Positions 24,880-35,917 of a stretch of DNA of 64,000 nucleotides are shown piece by piece. Where the stretch lies: the NCBI GenBank assembly GCA_951799445.1, contig OX637292.1, positions 8,869,296 to 8,933,295 on the forward strand, in the 5' to 3' direction. The first letter of the stretch is position 1. Each line of letters opens with the position of its first letter. A model generated the notes under the pieces. That model was given only the letters and a program-made list of their open reading frames with translations. It ran no database searches and was not told where the DNA came from. The position numbers and the translations under genes are program-made. The DNA comes from Pseudisothecium myosuroides. Its lineage: Eukaryota > Streptophyta > Bryopsida > Hypnales > Lembophyllaceae.

Positions 24880-27541
24880 AACGCTGACGCTCCCCTGCAG
24901 GGGAACCTCGGGCTGGTAACGGGAACAGTAGGGTCGGGGAACTTGGGAAACGTGGACGTCGACAGATTTAGGGTTGCATTGAGCGTGCGTTAGTTGGCGT
25001 CCAAATTCAAGCTATCGTTGAATTCGTTGTGGAATTTTAGGACTTGCATTTCGGCAGATTTTTGCTGTTCTGGGTTCGGTTAGTTTTGCGTTTGTGAGGT
25101 TTGGATTTCGATGGTTGGATGTAGTGTATGTACGAGAGAGCTTTGCAACATCTTGCGACCCTGGAAAGCTTTGCACAATGGCGGTATTGACAAGAATTGA
25201 CTTGAATTCTAACGTAACCTGTTTATCGGGCCTCACGACTTGAAGCGCGCTCGTCATTACGATGGCAAAGGGGATGTTGACAACGGGACAATTTCGATCA
25301 AGCATCAAGTTGTTGAGCTTCAACCATTTCTCCACGAGGATTAGTTTTTTGTAGTAGAATTAGGGCAACAAGTTACAAGTGCTAATGACGACCTAAAGAC
25401 TGACCTTGAGCCGGGGTTTGATTCGGAGGTGTCAAGGAGGAAGTATTTCGCTGTCTCGAAATTTTGCTTTGCAGTTACAATGCCAAAGCATCGCATGCGT
25501 TAAGAATTTAGGTTTGCATTTGTTACAATTATAATGGCGAATTTGTTGAGCTTTCTTGCGCTTCTGTTTTTGCAATTTTGAATTCTTCGCCAATTATCAT
25601 GGCGAACTCGTCATTGACTGGATTTGATCGCTAGAAACGATGTGATGATCACAAGCCTGCTTTGAATTTCATCAGCGGTCTGCTCGTTCCTTCTGCTTGT
25701 TGCAATATGGCGTGAGTTGGTGAGGGCGTCGCTGAATCACGACTACATAATGTGCGTACGTAACCTTGGTGGTCATCTTTGACACCCAAGTATCACGCTT
25801 TGGTTGAACAGGTGCGCGGACAGCTGACAGAACAGATTACTATATTAGTGCATCAATCTTAGGAGCTACCGAATAAGATCATGTCGCGGCCTCAAAATGT
25901 GCTTGTTGGACATTACTCTGTGAGGTTGGAGCTAGTTATACTGAAATGGTTTGCAATTGTTCAAACATTGCAATGGCCTGAAAGTGATGAGAGCCATTGC
26001 AGTGCACTCAGTATTCTCATGGGGATGTCCTTCGTAAGATGTGAGGAATAGAGATACGCCACGGAGGGAAACATATAACTTACAAGTCAGAGACATCAAC
26101 CACAGAACTTGGAGTCAGGCTCATTATCGGTGAGATAGGTGCAGGCCACATGAGGATGGGAGAGGTCTCCATTTATCCCATACGCGTTCACTTGCTTGTC
26201 TCATTTACATTCTTCCTGTAAAAATTCCAGCTCACTTCATCATCACAGTCTGCAAATCGGGTGCTCAGCACAGAGTGAACTCTTCTTTCGCCTTTTGCTA
26301 AAGAATATCGTGCGCTGGGTGCACTCATTGGCATACCCCAATTTTTGGACTGCCCCCCACGAGACCCATCAATGTGAATATCTAAGCTGAACGGGTTTGG
26401 ATTTTCCGCTTTTTTGTTTAGTATGTGTCCTTATGAGTTGGACGTTATGATTTAAATGCTAATACACCCTCCTCTCAAGTCTACACCAAGGGACATTTTT
26501 GGACTCAGAGTAGCATGATTCGTAGTTAGGACTCGAAATATGTGAACTTGTTTTAGTCCAGTTGGCATGTTGCTGGATCCGTAGCTTTTGTCCATTGTAA
26601 TAACAATGTCAGGGCTCTTTCGTTTTGTTATCGAGTATGCGTCGTGACAAGTCCATCCATCTCGTTGCCTTCGTCGACGTTTTCGCAAATTTTGCAGGGT
26701 AGATATGTTTGCAGAGGTGCATTTGTCTGATTCATTTGCGCGTCGATGTAGTTTTTGTGGTGTACTTTGGGGTCTTAAGAATGTTCTGGAAAGTGGGAGT
26801 TTAGGGTTCGAACGGAGAGAAAGATGCGGATGCCGAAGTAGATTTTGAGAAATTCTCGATACTCGACTCACTGAGCTGTTTCAATTGAAATTGCTCAGGA
26901 TTTTCAAGCAGGACAATCGTCATTACAAGTATATTGATAGGACTTGTTCCAATTGCTGCACGTATCTTGGCCTTGCGGGCATTCGGAAAGGAGATTTGCC
27001 TTTGCCTGCTTTAAGACTATGAGTTCGTTCTAATTTATTTTCCCTTTGAAATTTTAGTGGAACAACTCTTATTTTTTGATGAGTCATATGTATACTCTGA
27101 AGCCGCCACAATATAAAAAGTGAAATTTGGGTGTAAATAATTGATTTGTAAGCTCCTAATATTAAGCTAAAACAAGGGTAACATAATGACTTGTTGAACT
27201 CTTTGAAATTAGTTTTTGAGCTTCAGTCGATCGACCACTGTAGCCTTTCCAAATTCTTCCGTCTCTGCGTTCAATTGTTGCAGCTTTCACTTAATTAAAT
27301 TAGGTCAAAGAACTCGCTACTATGATAATCATGCTCTTCCCTTCGCTCTGCGCCGGTGAGAATTGCACTCTCGAAGGAGGCCTCTCACATTGGCAGCACC
27401 GGAGTTGACGGTATTGTTTGCGAAGTGCCTTCCGTGACAATTTCTCTACAGGGAACAACTCATCGACTCATTGAATAAGGGTTTCAATTTGCATCAATAG
27501 GATTATGAATTTGACCATCCTTTTGTGCAATGCGTTTGCAG
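24880..27541 (+). other. GC-richer gene-like interior of the composite element, unrecognised part
   Basis: Base composition differs sharply from the surroundings and there are plausible splice signals, but no exon could be assigned confidently. By position it should hold upstream exons, introns or leader of the LOV gene recognised at 27,542. The longest open frame here (minus strand, 26,452-26,871) looks like antisense noise. Confidence 0.4.
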
Positions 27542-27824
27542 AGCCGATATTAGCCTACCAAACACACCCATCGTCCATGCCAGAGATGTCTTCTGCAAGC
27601 TCACATGTCTGTATTGTAACTTTTGGGGTGGTTTGTGTCACTTATCTGTGACTAATGTGTTATGGTGGTTCTCGTTTGTGTTTGAAATTGTATTTCCTTC
27701 TGTGGTTTTCACATGAAGCTGACTAGTATTATTCAAATGCTTAGGCTACAGCCGTGAGGAAGTCATAGGTCGAAATTACCGATTCTTGCAGGGCCCTAAC
27801 ACGAATCCTGACACCGTGCGGGAG
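27542..27824 (+). pseudogene. LOV (PAS/LOV) domain gene fragment, two exons
   Basis: Exon 27,542-27,606 encodes ADISLPNTPIVHARDVFCKLT. Exon 27,745-27,824 encodes YSREEVIGRNYRFLQGPN and onward to TVRE. The intron between them has GT and AG ends and a 'ctgac' branch-like site, and the phases match (one base plus two). This is the start and chromophore-pocket helix of a LOV domain, the FMN-binding blue-light sensor of phototropins and related proteins. The core normally reads GRNCRFLQ; here the adduct-forming Cys is Tyr (TAC, 27,777-27,779). The residue before YS is Cys where Gly is usual. The rest of the domain, with the NYRKDG-type strand, was not found downstream. I infer a truncated captured fragment; a functional light-insensitive LOV protein is less likely. 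The parent family cannot be decided. Confidence 0.7.
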
Positions 27825-28560
27825 GTAATTTCTCTTCATATGTAACCCTTCTGTTGTATGAGAGCCTTTTGATGAACCAGAAATTATAGATGTGGATGTT
27901 CAATATAGATTCAATGTCCAATAAGTTTAGTCAACCACAATGCTCTCAAAGGCTATCTACCCGTAATACCAACGCAAGATTTTGAAGCTTATGTGACAGT
28001 CTCATTAGGTAAGAGGTTGAGGTTTTGAACACTTGTCCTTCTTGGTTGTACTTACAAACCCACTGGAATTTTTTTTTATAGAATATATGATATTTAAGTG
28101 CACAAGCTTATCCTACTTCAAAGATAAAAGCGCAGTGCTGAATTTTGAATTTTGAAACTTTATTATAATCTTCTTACCTACTTTGAAGCAATGGCTAAGA
28201 GTTTGAGGGTAGGACAAATACTACCCGACGTTGCCTGCGATGTGTTTTTAGGATTCTGATTTTTTCTTGTTGCAAAGTAACCTGTTTGGTGAACGTCATG
28301 CTGACCCGAACATGGTTTCTTGTAGACCGTCCCCGGATTTGAATCAGCATTCAAAGACTCTACGTTGTCTACCACTATGATTAAAGCTCTTATCTTTGTA
28401 ATAGTTGTGTTCTGTGTGAATTGATGACTCAATATGGGATGTGCAGATATGAAGGCGATGCACTCAAAAGGAAAGTTGGTGCCTTTGCTGAAGGATGCTG
28501 GAGCTTTAAAACTCGTCAGTATGTAAAGATATCATGGCCTTGAGATCCTGTATACATTAA
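27825..28560 (+). other. Downstream intron-like sequence and possible terminal exon
   Basis: After the donor GTAATT at 27,825 no further LOV exon is evident. A stretch from 28,447 (after 'atgtgcag') to TGA at 28,541-28,543 reads YEGDALKRKVGAFAEGC and on. It could be a terminal exon, but its phase does not join directly to the LOV exon, so an intermediate exon would be needed. Low confidence. Confidence 0.25.
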
Positions 28561-29337
28561 GTATCGGTTCAAATTTTAATCATTGTACAATTATCGATTG
28601 GCATTGTAATTTGTTTGAGAATAACGTGGATTTTTTCCATACCTAGAGTTACGGATTCTTACAATCCAATGACTGAAGACTTTTTCATAAATACAATTAA
28701 GTGAAATTTTCTCTTTCTGGACTAGAATGCTGTCTGTAATATTCAAGACACATACTTACTATTCAACATGCTCACCTTGTGAAATTCAAAACCAAAATCT
28801 AAATTTTTTTTGGAGTATAAACCATATTGGTTATTCACTACAATTTACAACTCTTTCACTTAATTTAGTTATGTGGAATTTAAGGATTTGTTGACTAGAG
28901 AAAGTAAGAAAATCATAGACTTCCATTTATGAAGTAATTATCAACTAAACATGTTGATTTTTAAGAAATGTTTATTGCTACTGTAAATTCAATAAGACTT
29001 CTATAAGACATTTTAAATATAATATTATATAATACATAAAGGTGAAAATCAAAATGGGTCTCAAGTAAACATTAAATTTTTGCAAGTTGCATTGTGGCAC
29101 CTTATGAGAATGAAATTATGTAGCAATAATCTATCCAAAATTTCCACAATATTTCTAAAATTTCTTACAAAATTTTTGAAAGTTGATTTCTTCTAACATC
29201 TATTAAACTTTAACATTTATGAAATCAATCAAATTGTACCAAATCTTATTCAGAATCTTCCACATGCATAAGGTAGTTCAAAGATAGTCCATGCTTGTAA
29301 TCAAGAGCCAATTATTTTGAGCTTCAATAATTCCTAA
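28561..29337. other. AT-rich interior of the composite element
   Basis: No gene or recognisable repeat is seen. Confidence 0.4.
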
Positions 29338-29860
29338 CTTAATCCTTAAAGTTCCTTGACTATGTTTTCACCAAAAACGCTCCAAAACTGCCATTTCTAG
29401 TACAACTATCAAATTTTAGAGAAAAAACATTTTTGGACGCATGTAACCTTAGGATCTTATAGTATGCTAGTTTTAAAAGATGTGGAAAAAAATTCAGAAT
29501 TTTCCACCGTGTGGATTGGAAGAGATAAGCGTTTGAAGAGGCAAAAATTATTTTATTTGTCCCTGCAAAACACAAGGCAGTTGCACTTTACAAGGTCACA
29601 TTTGTATGCAAAAATGTATATAATGGTGGTGTTTCTTTAAATTCTTTTTTCTAGACAAGTTGGCTACATGCTTAAAAAATTTCAAATCATTTGGAATTGT
29701 ACAACATATAGGAAAAAAATAGCAAGTAGAAAGAAGTAGAAAATGATTCATAATACAAAATTGTTAAGAATTTCATTATGGAATTGAAAAATGCCAATCC
29801 CAATTTTTTTAATGTTGTTATAAACAATCTACATCCTAAGATTTTATATTTTAGTGGTAG
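29338..29860 (-). mobile_element. TTAA-family element fragment, minus orientation
   Basis: Begins TTAATCCTTAAAGTTCC, the inverse of the family B right end. It aligns in reverse with about 42,960-43,456. The other half is missing. Confidence 0.6.
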
Positions 29861-30189
29861 ACTCTAAATTGTCTACCACTATATATATAATTTTACAATT
29901 AGACATAAAAACTTAATATGTGTGTGTAAATGTTACAATTAATAACATGTGTAAGGTAAAAGAGAGGCAGAGTATGTTGTAAATAAAAAAGATCTAGACA
30001 TTAAGCATTCATTACAAATAGTCTAAAGAAAGTCTACATTGTTGCACTTATTATAGTTATTTTGAATGTTTTAAAGATAAAGACTGTTAATAATAAAAAA
30101 ATTAATCTTTGTAATAGATCCAATTCTCTTCAATTATATACGGAGTATGATTTTGTAGGTGATTCTTTGGGGACCACACGTCTTGTTTT

Positions 30190-30375
30190 TGTATTTGTAT
30201 TGGGATCAAAATAAAAACTAAAAAGTGAGTTGAAGCGGGTTGAGGTGGGTTGAGGTCCAGCTCAACTCACCTCAACCCACTTTTACTTTTTTGTATTTGA
30301 ATTGAGATCAAAATAAAAACTAAAAAGTGGGTTGAGGTGGGTTGAGGTCCACCTCAACACATTTTCATGTTTTAA
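30190..30375. repeat. Palindromic subterminal tandem repeats, right TIR
   Basis: Two monomers of the same hairpin unit as at 24,470-24,860, in inverted orientation. They are followed by 'ttttcatgttttaaca', the inverse of the left-hand 'tgttaaaacatgaaa'. Confidence 0.75.
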
Positions 30376-30993
30376 CAGAATTCAAATCAAAAGTCCAAAC
30401 TTCCAACGCCCTAAAATCTGCCCGCCTCAACTTGAAACTGTGCTGCTTCAGTTGGAAAAAATGCCTGTTGCGCCTTGCTCGGTAGGTTGTTGCTCCTCTT
30501 GCCTGAACTGCGCCCCCACCCGGCGCCATTGAAATACGTGCCATGACTCGGTCTTCTTGTCAGTGCCTTGCCTGGAGTCAAACATGCGAGGGACAGGAGC
30601 TTTAAGTGTGGCGACAAAAACTTTCAGTGACCGGCGTTGAAAACAATGACAGGCTGCAACTAGTGGGTCCTTGTTTTGCTTGAGGCCACGGGAAAACCTT
30701 TGAAGGGACTATTTAGAGTGAACCGGTGGAGATGCCCTAAGGAGCCACTGAGGGGCACTGCTACAGCCCGGGCACAGCCAATCAGTGTGTTTGGTCTGCT
30801 TGAAGAGCCACCGTAGTCCTTCCTACGCTGAAAAGATATTATGCCTCCCTAGATACGTATGGAGGATTTGTCAGTTAGTCCAAGGATTAGGGTTGACTGA
30901 GGAGTTGTATAAGACAATTTTGTTCACTGTTGGGGTCCCCTTTCCAAGGATGCAAAAGGGACCCCTGCCTCATTGCTAATCAATGTTACAAGC

Positions 30994-31082
30994 GTTGACT
31001 CATTTTTTTTTTTTTTTTTTTTTTTACACAAATGAATCGGAATTTCATTGCAAAAGAAGAAATACAAGAGTTGACTCATTTT
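30994..31082 (-). mobile_element. Short LINE/SINE-like retroposed insertion
   Basis: A 13-base direct repeat GTTGACTCATTTT (30,994-31,006 and 31,070-31,082) flanks a poly-T tract and about 45 unique bases. On the minus strand this is '...gcaatgaaattccgattc' followed by poly-A. Copy 2 has the uninterrupted site near 45,852. Long target duplication plus a 3' A-tail indicate target-primed reverse transcription. Confidence 0.7.
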
Positions 31083-31734
31083 CTGAGGTCGCTGTATGCC
31101 TAGGCCTGCGGCTATGAAGCCATTAGCTCAACCGTTCATATCTAAGTTAATGGGTCCACAGACATGGAGAAAGGAAGCTTACATAGAGAACGGATCTTCT
31201 CCTTTCTGAGGAAGAGTCTGAAGTCTGAACCAGCCATCGTCGTCGTCTTGCGGTCTACAGTTGACAGTTTGACGTCACCTGCAGCCTGTTACGGAGTATT
31301 AATTTACGATATCCGTGAGGCACATTTTAAACGCAAATCATCAGCACAATTTGCATCCGAAGTTTCCCTCTCGTGCCAAGAGAATATGACAAGAAACCAC
31401 CTCGAATCCGGGCTCGAATCGCGTCTTTTTCAGACAGCATTCGAACCTCAAGCATGCTCAAGCTTATCAGCATTTGTCGCAGAATCCTCAGCCGAAGATA
31501 AATCCCAATAGAAAAACACAACTCGTCCAAAAGAATCCCTCTCGTGCCAAAAAAAATCTTGACAAGAAACCACCTCGAATCGCGTCTTCTTCAGACAATA
31601 ATCGAACCTCTTCTGATGAAGTCAATCAGGGTGCTTAAGCTTAGCTGCTTTCTATGCCCCTCCATCGTAACCAGAGTCACATGAATTTGCATACCAGATT
31701 TGCACTCCAGCAAGGAGCCTCCTGTATAAATTGA

Positions 31735-31742
31735 GTGCAAGT
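31735..31742 (+). promoter_or_regulatory. TATA box of gulonolactone oxidase-like gene 1
   Basis: TATAAATT in the context CCTGTATAAATTgAG, 147 bases before the ATG and conserved at 46,381 in the paralogue. It predicts a leader of roughly 110-120 bases. Confidence 0.6.
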
Positions 31743-31751
31743 TAGATTGAA

Positions 31752-31855
31752 CACAGCTGCATAACCAGAGTGCAGATTCACAACTGCACACCGAGAGTAG
31801 TTTAGATTCACAGCTGCAGAACAAGAGTGTATCCAGATTCACAGCTGCCTGAGTG
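31752..31855 (+). repeat. CACAGCTGC repeats in the 5' leader of gene 1
   Basis: Four copies of CACAGCTGC (one as CACAACTGC) recur about every 30 bases between the TATA box and the start codon. The paralogue has the same array with an additional unit. Confidence 0.65.
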
Positions 31856-31881
31856 TGATCACAGCCACAATTTGGAGCAAA

Positions 31882-33833
31882 ATGTCTCGAAAAGCTGCGT
31901 TGATGGTATTCGCAGCAGTACTACTGCACCTCTTGTCAGTCCTGGCGGTAGCCCAAGCCGAGGACCCAATTGTGAGTGAGGCCTTGACGCACCGCGACAC
32001 CAGCACGACGCTCTACGCGGCTTGCACCTTCCTCAAATGCACTTCAGATCTGCAAATCACCGTAACAAGCACCGCCGAAATCAGCTCCCTCATCAAGGAG
32101 TACACAGCCAAGGGCAACCCAGTGAAGATCCGTGCCACGCGCCATGGGATGCACTCAACGTCAGGGTTCGTCTGCCCAGGGAAACGCGCCAGCACCAAGC
32201 TCGAATTCGAATCCAACGGGAAGAAGGAACCCACTGAGGATCATCGTGGATCCCTTACAGCAATCCACTTGCTCCTACACAGAATGAACCGCGTGGTGGA
32301 CGTCAACCAGGAAGCTCACCAACTCACGGTCGAAGCGGGTATGACGCTGCTAAGTCTTTTAGAAGCGGCAGAAGCAAACAACATGTCGGTACCAGTAGGC
32401 GCACCCTCTGCGTACTCGAATCTCACCGTTGGGGGAGTAATCTCCGCCTCCGCACATGGCGCAGGCTCCTCTCTTGCTGCTATCGTGACGAAGCTCAAGT
32501 GGGTGAACGCCAAAGGAGAAGTGGTGGTGAGTGATGTGGGAACAGAGGAAGGAAAGGGCTTACTTGGGGGACTGGGGTTGGTGGGAGTGGTGACGGAGGT
32601 GACGTTGCAGCTGGAGCCGTGGTCGAGGACGGAAGTAGAAGTGAGAGACGATTTGGATGATGAGGGGATGGTGGTGGAAATGGAGAGGATTATGAGGCAA
32701 GAGACGAAGTTTGTGGTGACGATCTGGCAACCGGATCTTGGGATTTATAGAAACATTTTGTACAAGACTGTGAAGGAGGGAGAGGGAGAGGAAGGGGTGC
32801 CGGCGCTTGAAGTGAATGGGACAAATGTGTTGTTGTTGGGACTTGCTGGGGAAGTTGCCAGGGCGGTGAGTGAGTTGCATGCGGCTTGGGGGAATGATGT
32901 GGCGGATGACTCGGAGGCCGCGGATGGTTTGAATGCAGGTGAGTGTAGTCTTCATCGTCTTGTTTGAAATTTTCCGTTTTCTGTTTGAAGTTTCTGTTTG
33001 CTAACCCTGCCCCCCTTGCCTCCCGTGCAGCGGCATGCAGCGTAGTACAATCGGGAATGCGCAACCCCATTTTCCACGACAACAACAACCACCCCACCAC
33101 CCACGCCACTCTCCCCACCAACAGCGTCCCCCTCTCTCCCGAGTGCTTCCCCAACTGTTTCTTTGACCCTCACCACACCGGCATCGCGGTCCCCTCGGCT
33201 GAGTTTGCCATCAAACGCTCCCTCTTTTCCTCTTGGGTCCACGACGTCAAACGCATCGTCCTCTCGGAGCTTTCCGAAGTTTCTTCCCGCATCCCTGGAC
33301 ATGGGAAGGCCTGCTTACCTGGTCCCTTCTTTCTCCGCTTCGGCTCCGGAACCTCATCCCCTCTCTCCACCAGCACGGGTAGTGAGGACGTGGTTTATGT
33401 GCAATGGCTCCCAATGGCGTCCGCAAGGACTCCGAGGAAGCCGGGGAAACATGCCCCCGTTTGGGAGACGATTGAGCAGTTGAGTCTGTGTAAGTACAAA
33501 GGACGGCCGTCGTATGGGCAGAACCATGAGAGGATTTTTAGGCATCCGAAGTGCCATGTGAGAGAGAACTTCCCGGAGGAGAGCTTTGATAGGATTAGGA
33601 AGTTGCAGGATAAGCATGACCCGGAGAGAGTGTTTGAGCCGGAGCTTTTTGAAATGATTGGGAAGAAGAAAGGGCCGGAGTATGGGAAGCTGTGTGCGTT
33701 GGAGCAGTGGTGTTTCTGTGAAGAAGACGAGCATTGTGCGGAGAGGCATGCGTGTGTGTCGTCGCCCGTGTTTCCAGAGTATAAGATTTGTAAGGTGGTG
33801 GTTGGAGCGAGGACGGGGCACGATGAACTCTGA
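31882..33833 (+). CDS. GULLO: L-gulonolactone oxidase-like FAD enzyme, copy 1 (two exons)
   Basis: Exons 31,882-32,938 and 33,031-33,833 join in frame across a 92-base GT-AG intron (CAG|GTGAGT ... GTGCAG|CG) to give 619 residues, close to plant family length. The start is the first ATG (GCAAAATGT) in frame with the signal peptide. Residues 1-26 form a signal peptide ending AVAQA, so the protein is probably secreted. An N-terminal FAD-binding PCMH-type domain spans about 55-245, with ATRHGMHS at 85-92 (His91 is the candidate flavin-linked residue) and TVGGVISASAHG at 182-193. The C-terminal aldonolactone-oxidase domain includes DPERVF (549-554) and a Cys-rich tail (574-605) typical of plant GULLO proteins. 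The family H-W-G-K motif reads S-Y-G-Q (513-516), so substrate or activity may differ. About 90% identical to copy 2 by eye. Known relatives oxidise L-gulono- or galactono-1,4-lactone towards ascorbate; activity here is inferred. Confidence 0.88.
32939..33030 (+). other. Intron of gulonolactone oxidase-like gene 1
   Basis: A 92-base intron with donor GTGAGT and acceptor GTGCAG. The upstream exon ends in phase 1 and the downstream exon supplies two bases to make an Ala codon. Length and position are identical in the paralogue. Confidence 0.9.
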
Positions 33834-35007
33834 GGGTGGAAGAGACTATCGGGGAAGGTGCTGCATTCTAGGGTTAGGGTTAGGTTCAAGAAAAAACCCA
33901 TACGCGCAACACTTATGGTGAGCTCTGGTTCCAAGAGACGATCGGAGAGGTTTTTGCATTCAAGAGGATATTAGGGTTTACGGAAGGATCAATTCAGCGG
34001 GATGTTAATCAGGATTAGAGAAGATGTAGATGCTTGTTCAACAGGCACCTTTTTGCAAAAACCGTGGGAATGCAAGAATAGGCACTTGCCATTTACAAGT
34101 TCCACAACCTAGAAGTGTCAAAATATGGAAATCAGAATCATTCATGAGAATAAGAACTTAGATTTCTGAGGGAAGCGACAGCAATTGGTATACCGGAGCG
34201 AAGGAAAGCTTAGAAACTGGTCACGAAAAATTAATGCGTACTAGTAAGTTATTCGAGACAAAAAGAACATCGAAGGACGGAATCGATGGAATCAGTGACA
34301 ATCTGCTGAGTCTTATTTTTAACATGGACATCATGCCTGAATCTATGTGTGCAAGTGTTGAACATGAATTCACAACTCCTAGGTTTCACTTTCATTTCAA
34401 AAGTGCTTCTTGGATAATTAGGAGGCAATTAGGCTGCTTTCCACCTGAGATAAAACTTCAGATAAATCCAATACCATCCCTGGAGAGTGAGAAACCTGGA
34501 GAGTGAGAAATTTGTCAAATGAGAGGATTCCAATTCAGTACTGTTTCTCAGTCGATATTTTTCACTCGTGACCCATTGGACTCGACTGCACTTATAAAAT
34601 GATCTCGTTCTGTGTACACTTGCGACGTAACATCCACAATTTCTCTTGATCAACTTCGTATGGCATTCAATGTGTACTCTGGACAACGTTCAGTAATAAA
34701 AGGAAATGGCAACAAATCTCAATAAAGAGTGCATAGTCCAGCCGATCCACTTCATCACAGGGTGGTTTGTGTGAGCGAAACAGAGAGTAAAAGACAAATG
34801 AAAGAACAGCCTAAGAAAAACTAATGGACGTCTGATGCACAATTATTCACCAGATCGATGTACCTGCAACAAGGATAATCACAGCAACGGAATATGAGGA
34901 GAATCGCGAACATGTGGAGTATGGAGACCACCGCCATAGCCAAGAAAGTGCGTGTTGCACGACCAACAGGGTGATAGTTGCACTCGCACCCATCAGAGAG
35001 ACTTCTG
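33834..35007. other. Intergenic region downstream of oxidase gene 1
   Basis: Conserved with 48,515-49,684 but without an intact gene. It contains a short TTAGGG-type repeat at 33,868-33,884. The frame at 34,234-34,506 is not preserved in copy 2. Confidence 0.5.
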
Positions 35008-35917
35008 TTAGTTCAGAGCGGGACTGATGCCATGAGGAATTCCGGGAGATACAGAAAGAGATAACGACAGGGAGAGCGCTGGGTTGGATTGTTCCTCGCC
35101 TAAGAAGCTGCATTGCCCCAAACTGCTTCTAGCCGTGTCGATTTCACTGGTCATCAGAGGTAGAGTTGGCAATGGAAACTGAGGTGCCATGGCCATACAA
35201 CCAAACATCGTCGCCATGGTCGCGGCGACTTTCGATTCCGCAATAGACCTGATGGAATGGTTTACAGGGGCCATCGGTAAAGACATCGGTATCTCCATGG
35301 AAGCATCCCCAGTGCCACCTTCAAATATTCGCAATTCCACTGTCTGCTCTCGCCTAGACATGGAAGGATTGTTCGTCGGGAGAACTTGATTGACATTCAG
35401 CATGGTGGGCCACAGAAAACTCCCCGGCGGACGGCAAATGGTGAATCCAGTGGACTGGCTTGTAAACATGGGCTTGAATTCTGCGCTCGACTAAGAACCG
35501 TGACAGGCGACCCACCATCGTGTGTTTTCATCGTGCTCTCCGAGTATTTCTTCTTCTCATTCAAATGTTCTGGTTGGTTCACAAGATTGTAGTTCGAGAG
35601 AGCCTGTGAAAGTCCGTCTGTGTATGGAGCCGAATTCCCTCGGCCCTATTACCGCCGTTACTGCTACGGCTTGGATTGGAACACTGTCTCGTACGAGCAT
35701 CCTGCTTTGGAATGACGAAGTCGTGGATTACCGGCTTCGAAGTATCTGGAGGTTGAGATTCAGATGACCTTTGTGTGATGCTGCCGGTTTCATCACCCGC
35801 TCTGAGAGCACGAGGGGCAGAGCGTTTCCACTTTCCAGGATCAAGTGGAAATCTCTTTGGTTTGGTCTTTATGGGTGGTACGATTCCAAGTACATTTATG
35901 ACTTTGCTGACGTCCGC
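35008..35917 (-). pseudogene. Unidentified minus-strand gene, copy 1, frameshifted
   Basis: Reading the minus strand, a likely exon begins at 35,917 after an ACTGCAG acceptor (ADVSKVINVLGIVPPIKTKP and on). It loses frame near 35,600, continues in another frame (LVNQPEHLNEKKKYSEST), then shifts again near 35,474, and ends at the TAA at 35,008-35,010. The last 150 codons (MSRREQTVELRIFEGG ... ALSLSLSLSVSPG) stay open and are conserved in copy 2. At the second break copy 1 has GAATTC where copy 2 has GAAATTC. Either small introns or two frameshifts explain the pattern; I favour a pseudogene. A Ser/Leu alternation near the C-terminus resembles an LxLxL repression motif, but no DNA-binding domain is visible. 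Family unknown. Confidence 0.45.

Larger units (their letters stand above)
22950..30741. mobile_element. Composite element with long TIRs carrying gene fragments (Mutator/Pack-MULE-like)
   Basis: The left end CTTAGGGCATCTCCACCGG (22,950) and its inverse ending at 30,741 begin long inverted repeats. About 280 bases align at high identity (22,950-23,233 versus 30,467-30,741). Homology resumes inside with palindromic tandem repeats (24,445-24,870 versus 30,180-30,390). The left repeat is lengthened by an inserted family C element. The interior (24,880-28,560) is GC-richer and contains spliced exon remnants of a LOV-domain gene. Long TIRs with subterminal tandem repeats and captured, intron-containing gene sequence are typical of non-autonomous Mutator-like elements. 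No 9-bp target duplication is visible and there is no transposase, so the class is inferred. Confidence 0.55.

Noticed and set aside
26452..26871. 139-codon minus-strand frame inside the composite element
   Set aside because: No domain, composition typical of antisense. The recognised gene fragment runs on the plus strand.
22941..30750. Target-site duplication for the composite element
   Set aside because: Flanks (tttgatctg and gagccactg) show no 8- or 9-base match, so formal classification as a Mutator insertion is not claimed.
31855..31881. Upstream in-frame GTG as start of oxidase gene 1 (and 46,539 in gene 2)
   Set aside because: Plant nuclear genes start at ATG. The ATG at 31,882 / 46,566 has good context and begins the signal peptide directly.
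33031..33040. Alternative acceptor ten bases downstream (GCATGCAG at 33,040)
   Set aside because: It would break the reading frame; the acceptor at 33,030 keeps it in both paralogues.
32560..33821. Long minus-strand frames opposite oxidase gene 1
   Set aside because: They mirror the GC-rich sense codons and lack recognisable domains. The same shadows recur at 47,247-48,628.
34234..34506. 90-codon frame downstream of oxidase gene 1
   Set aside because: Not open in the homologous region of copy 2 and without recognisable features.
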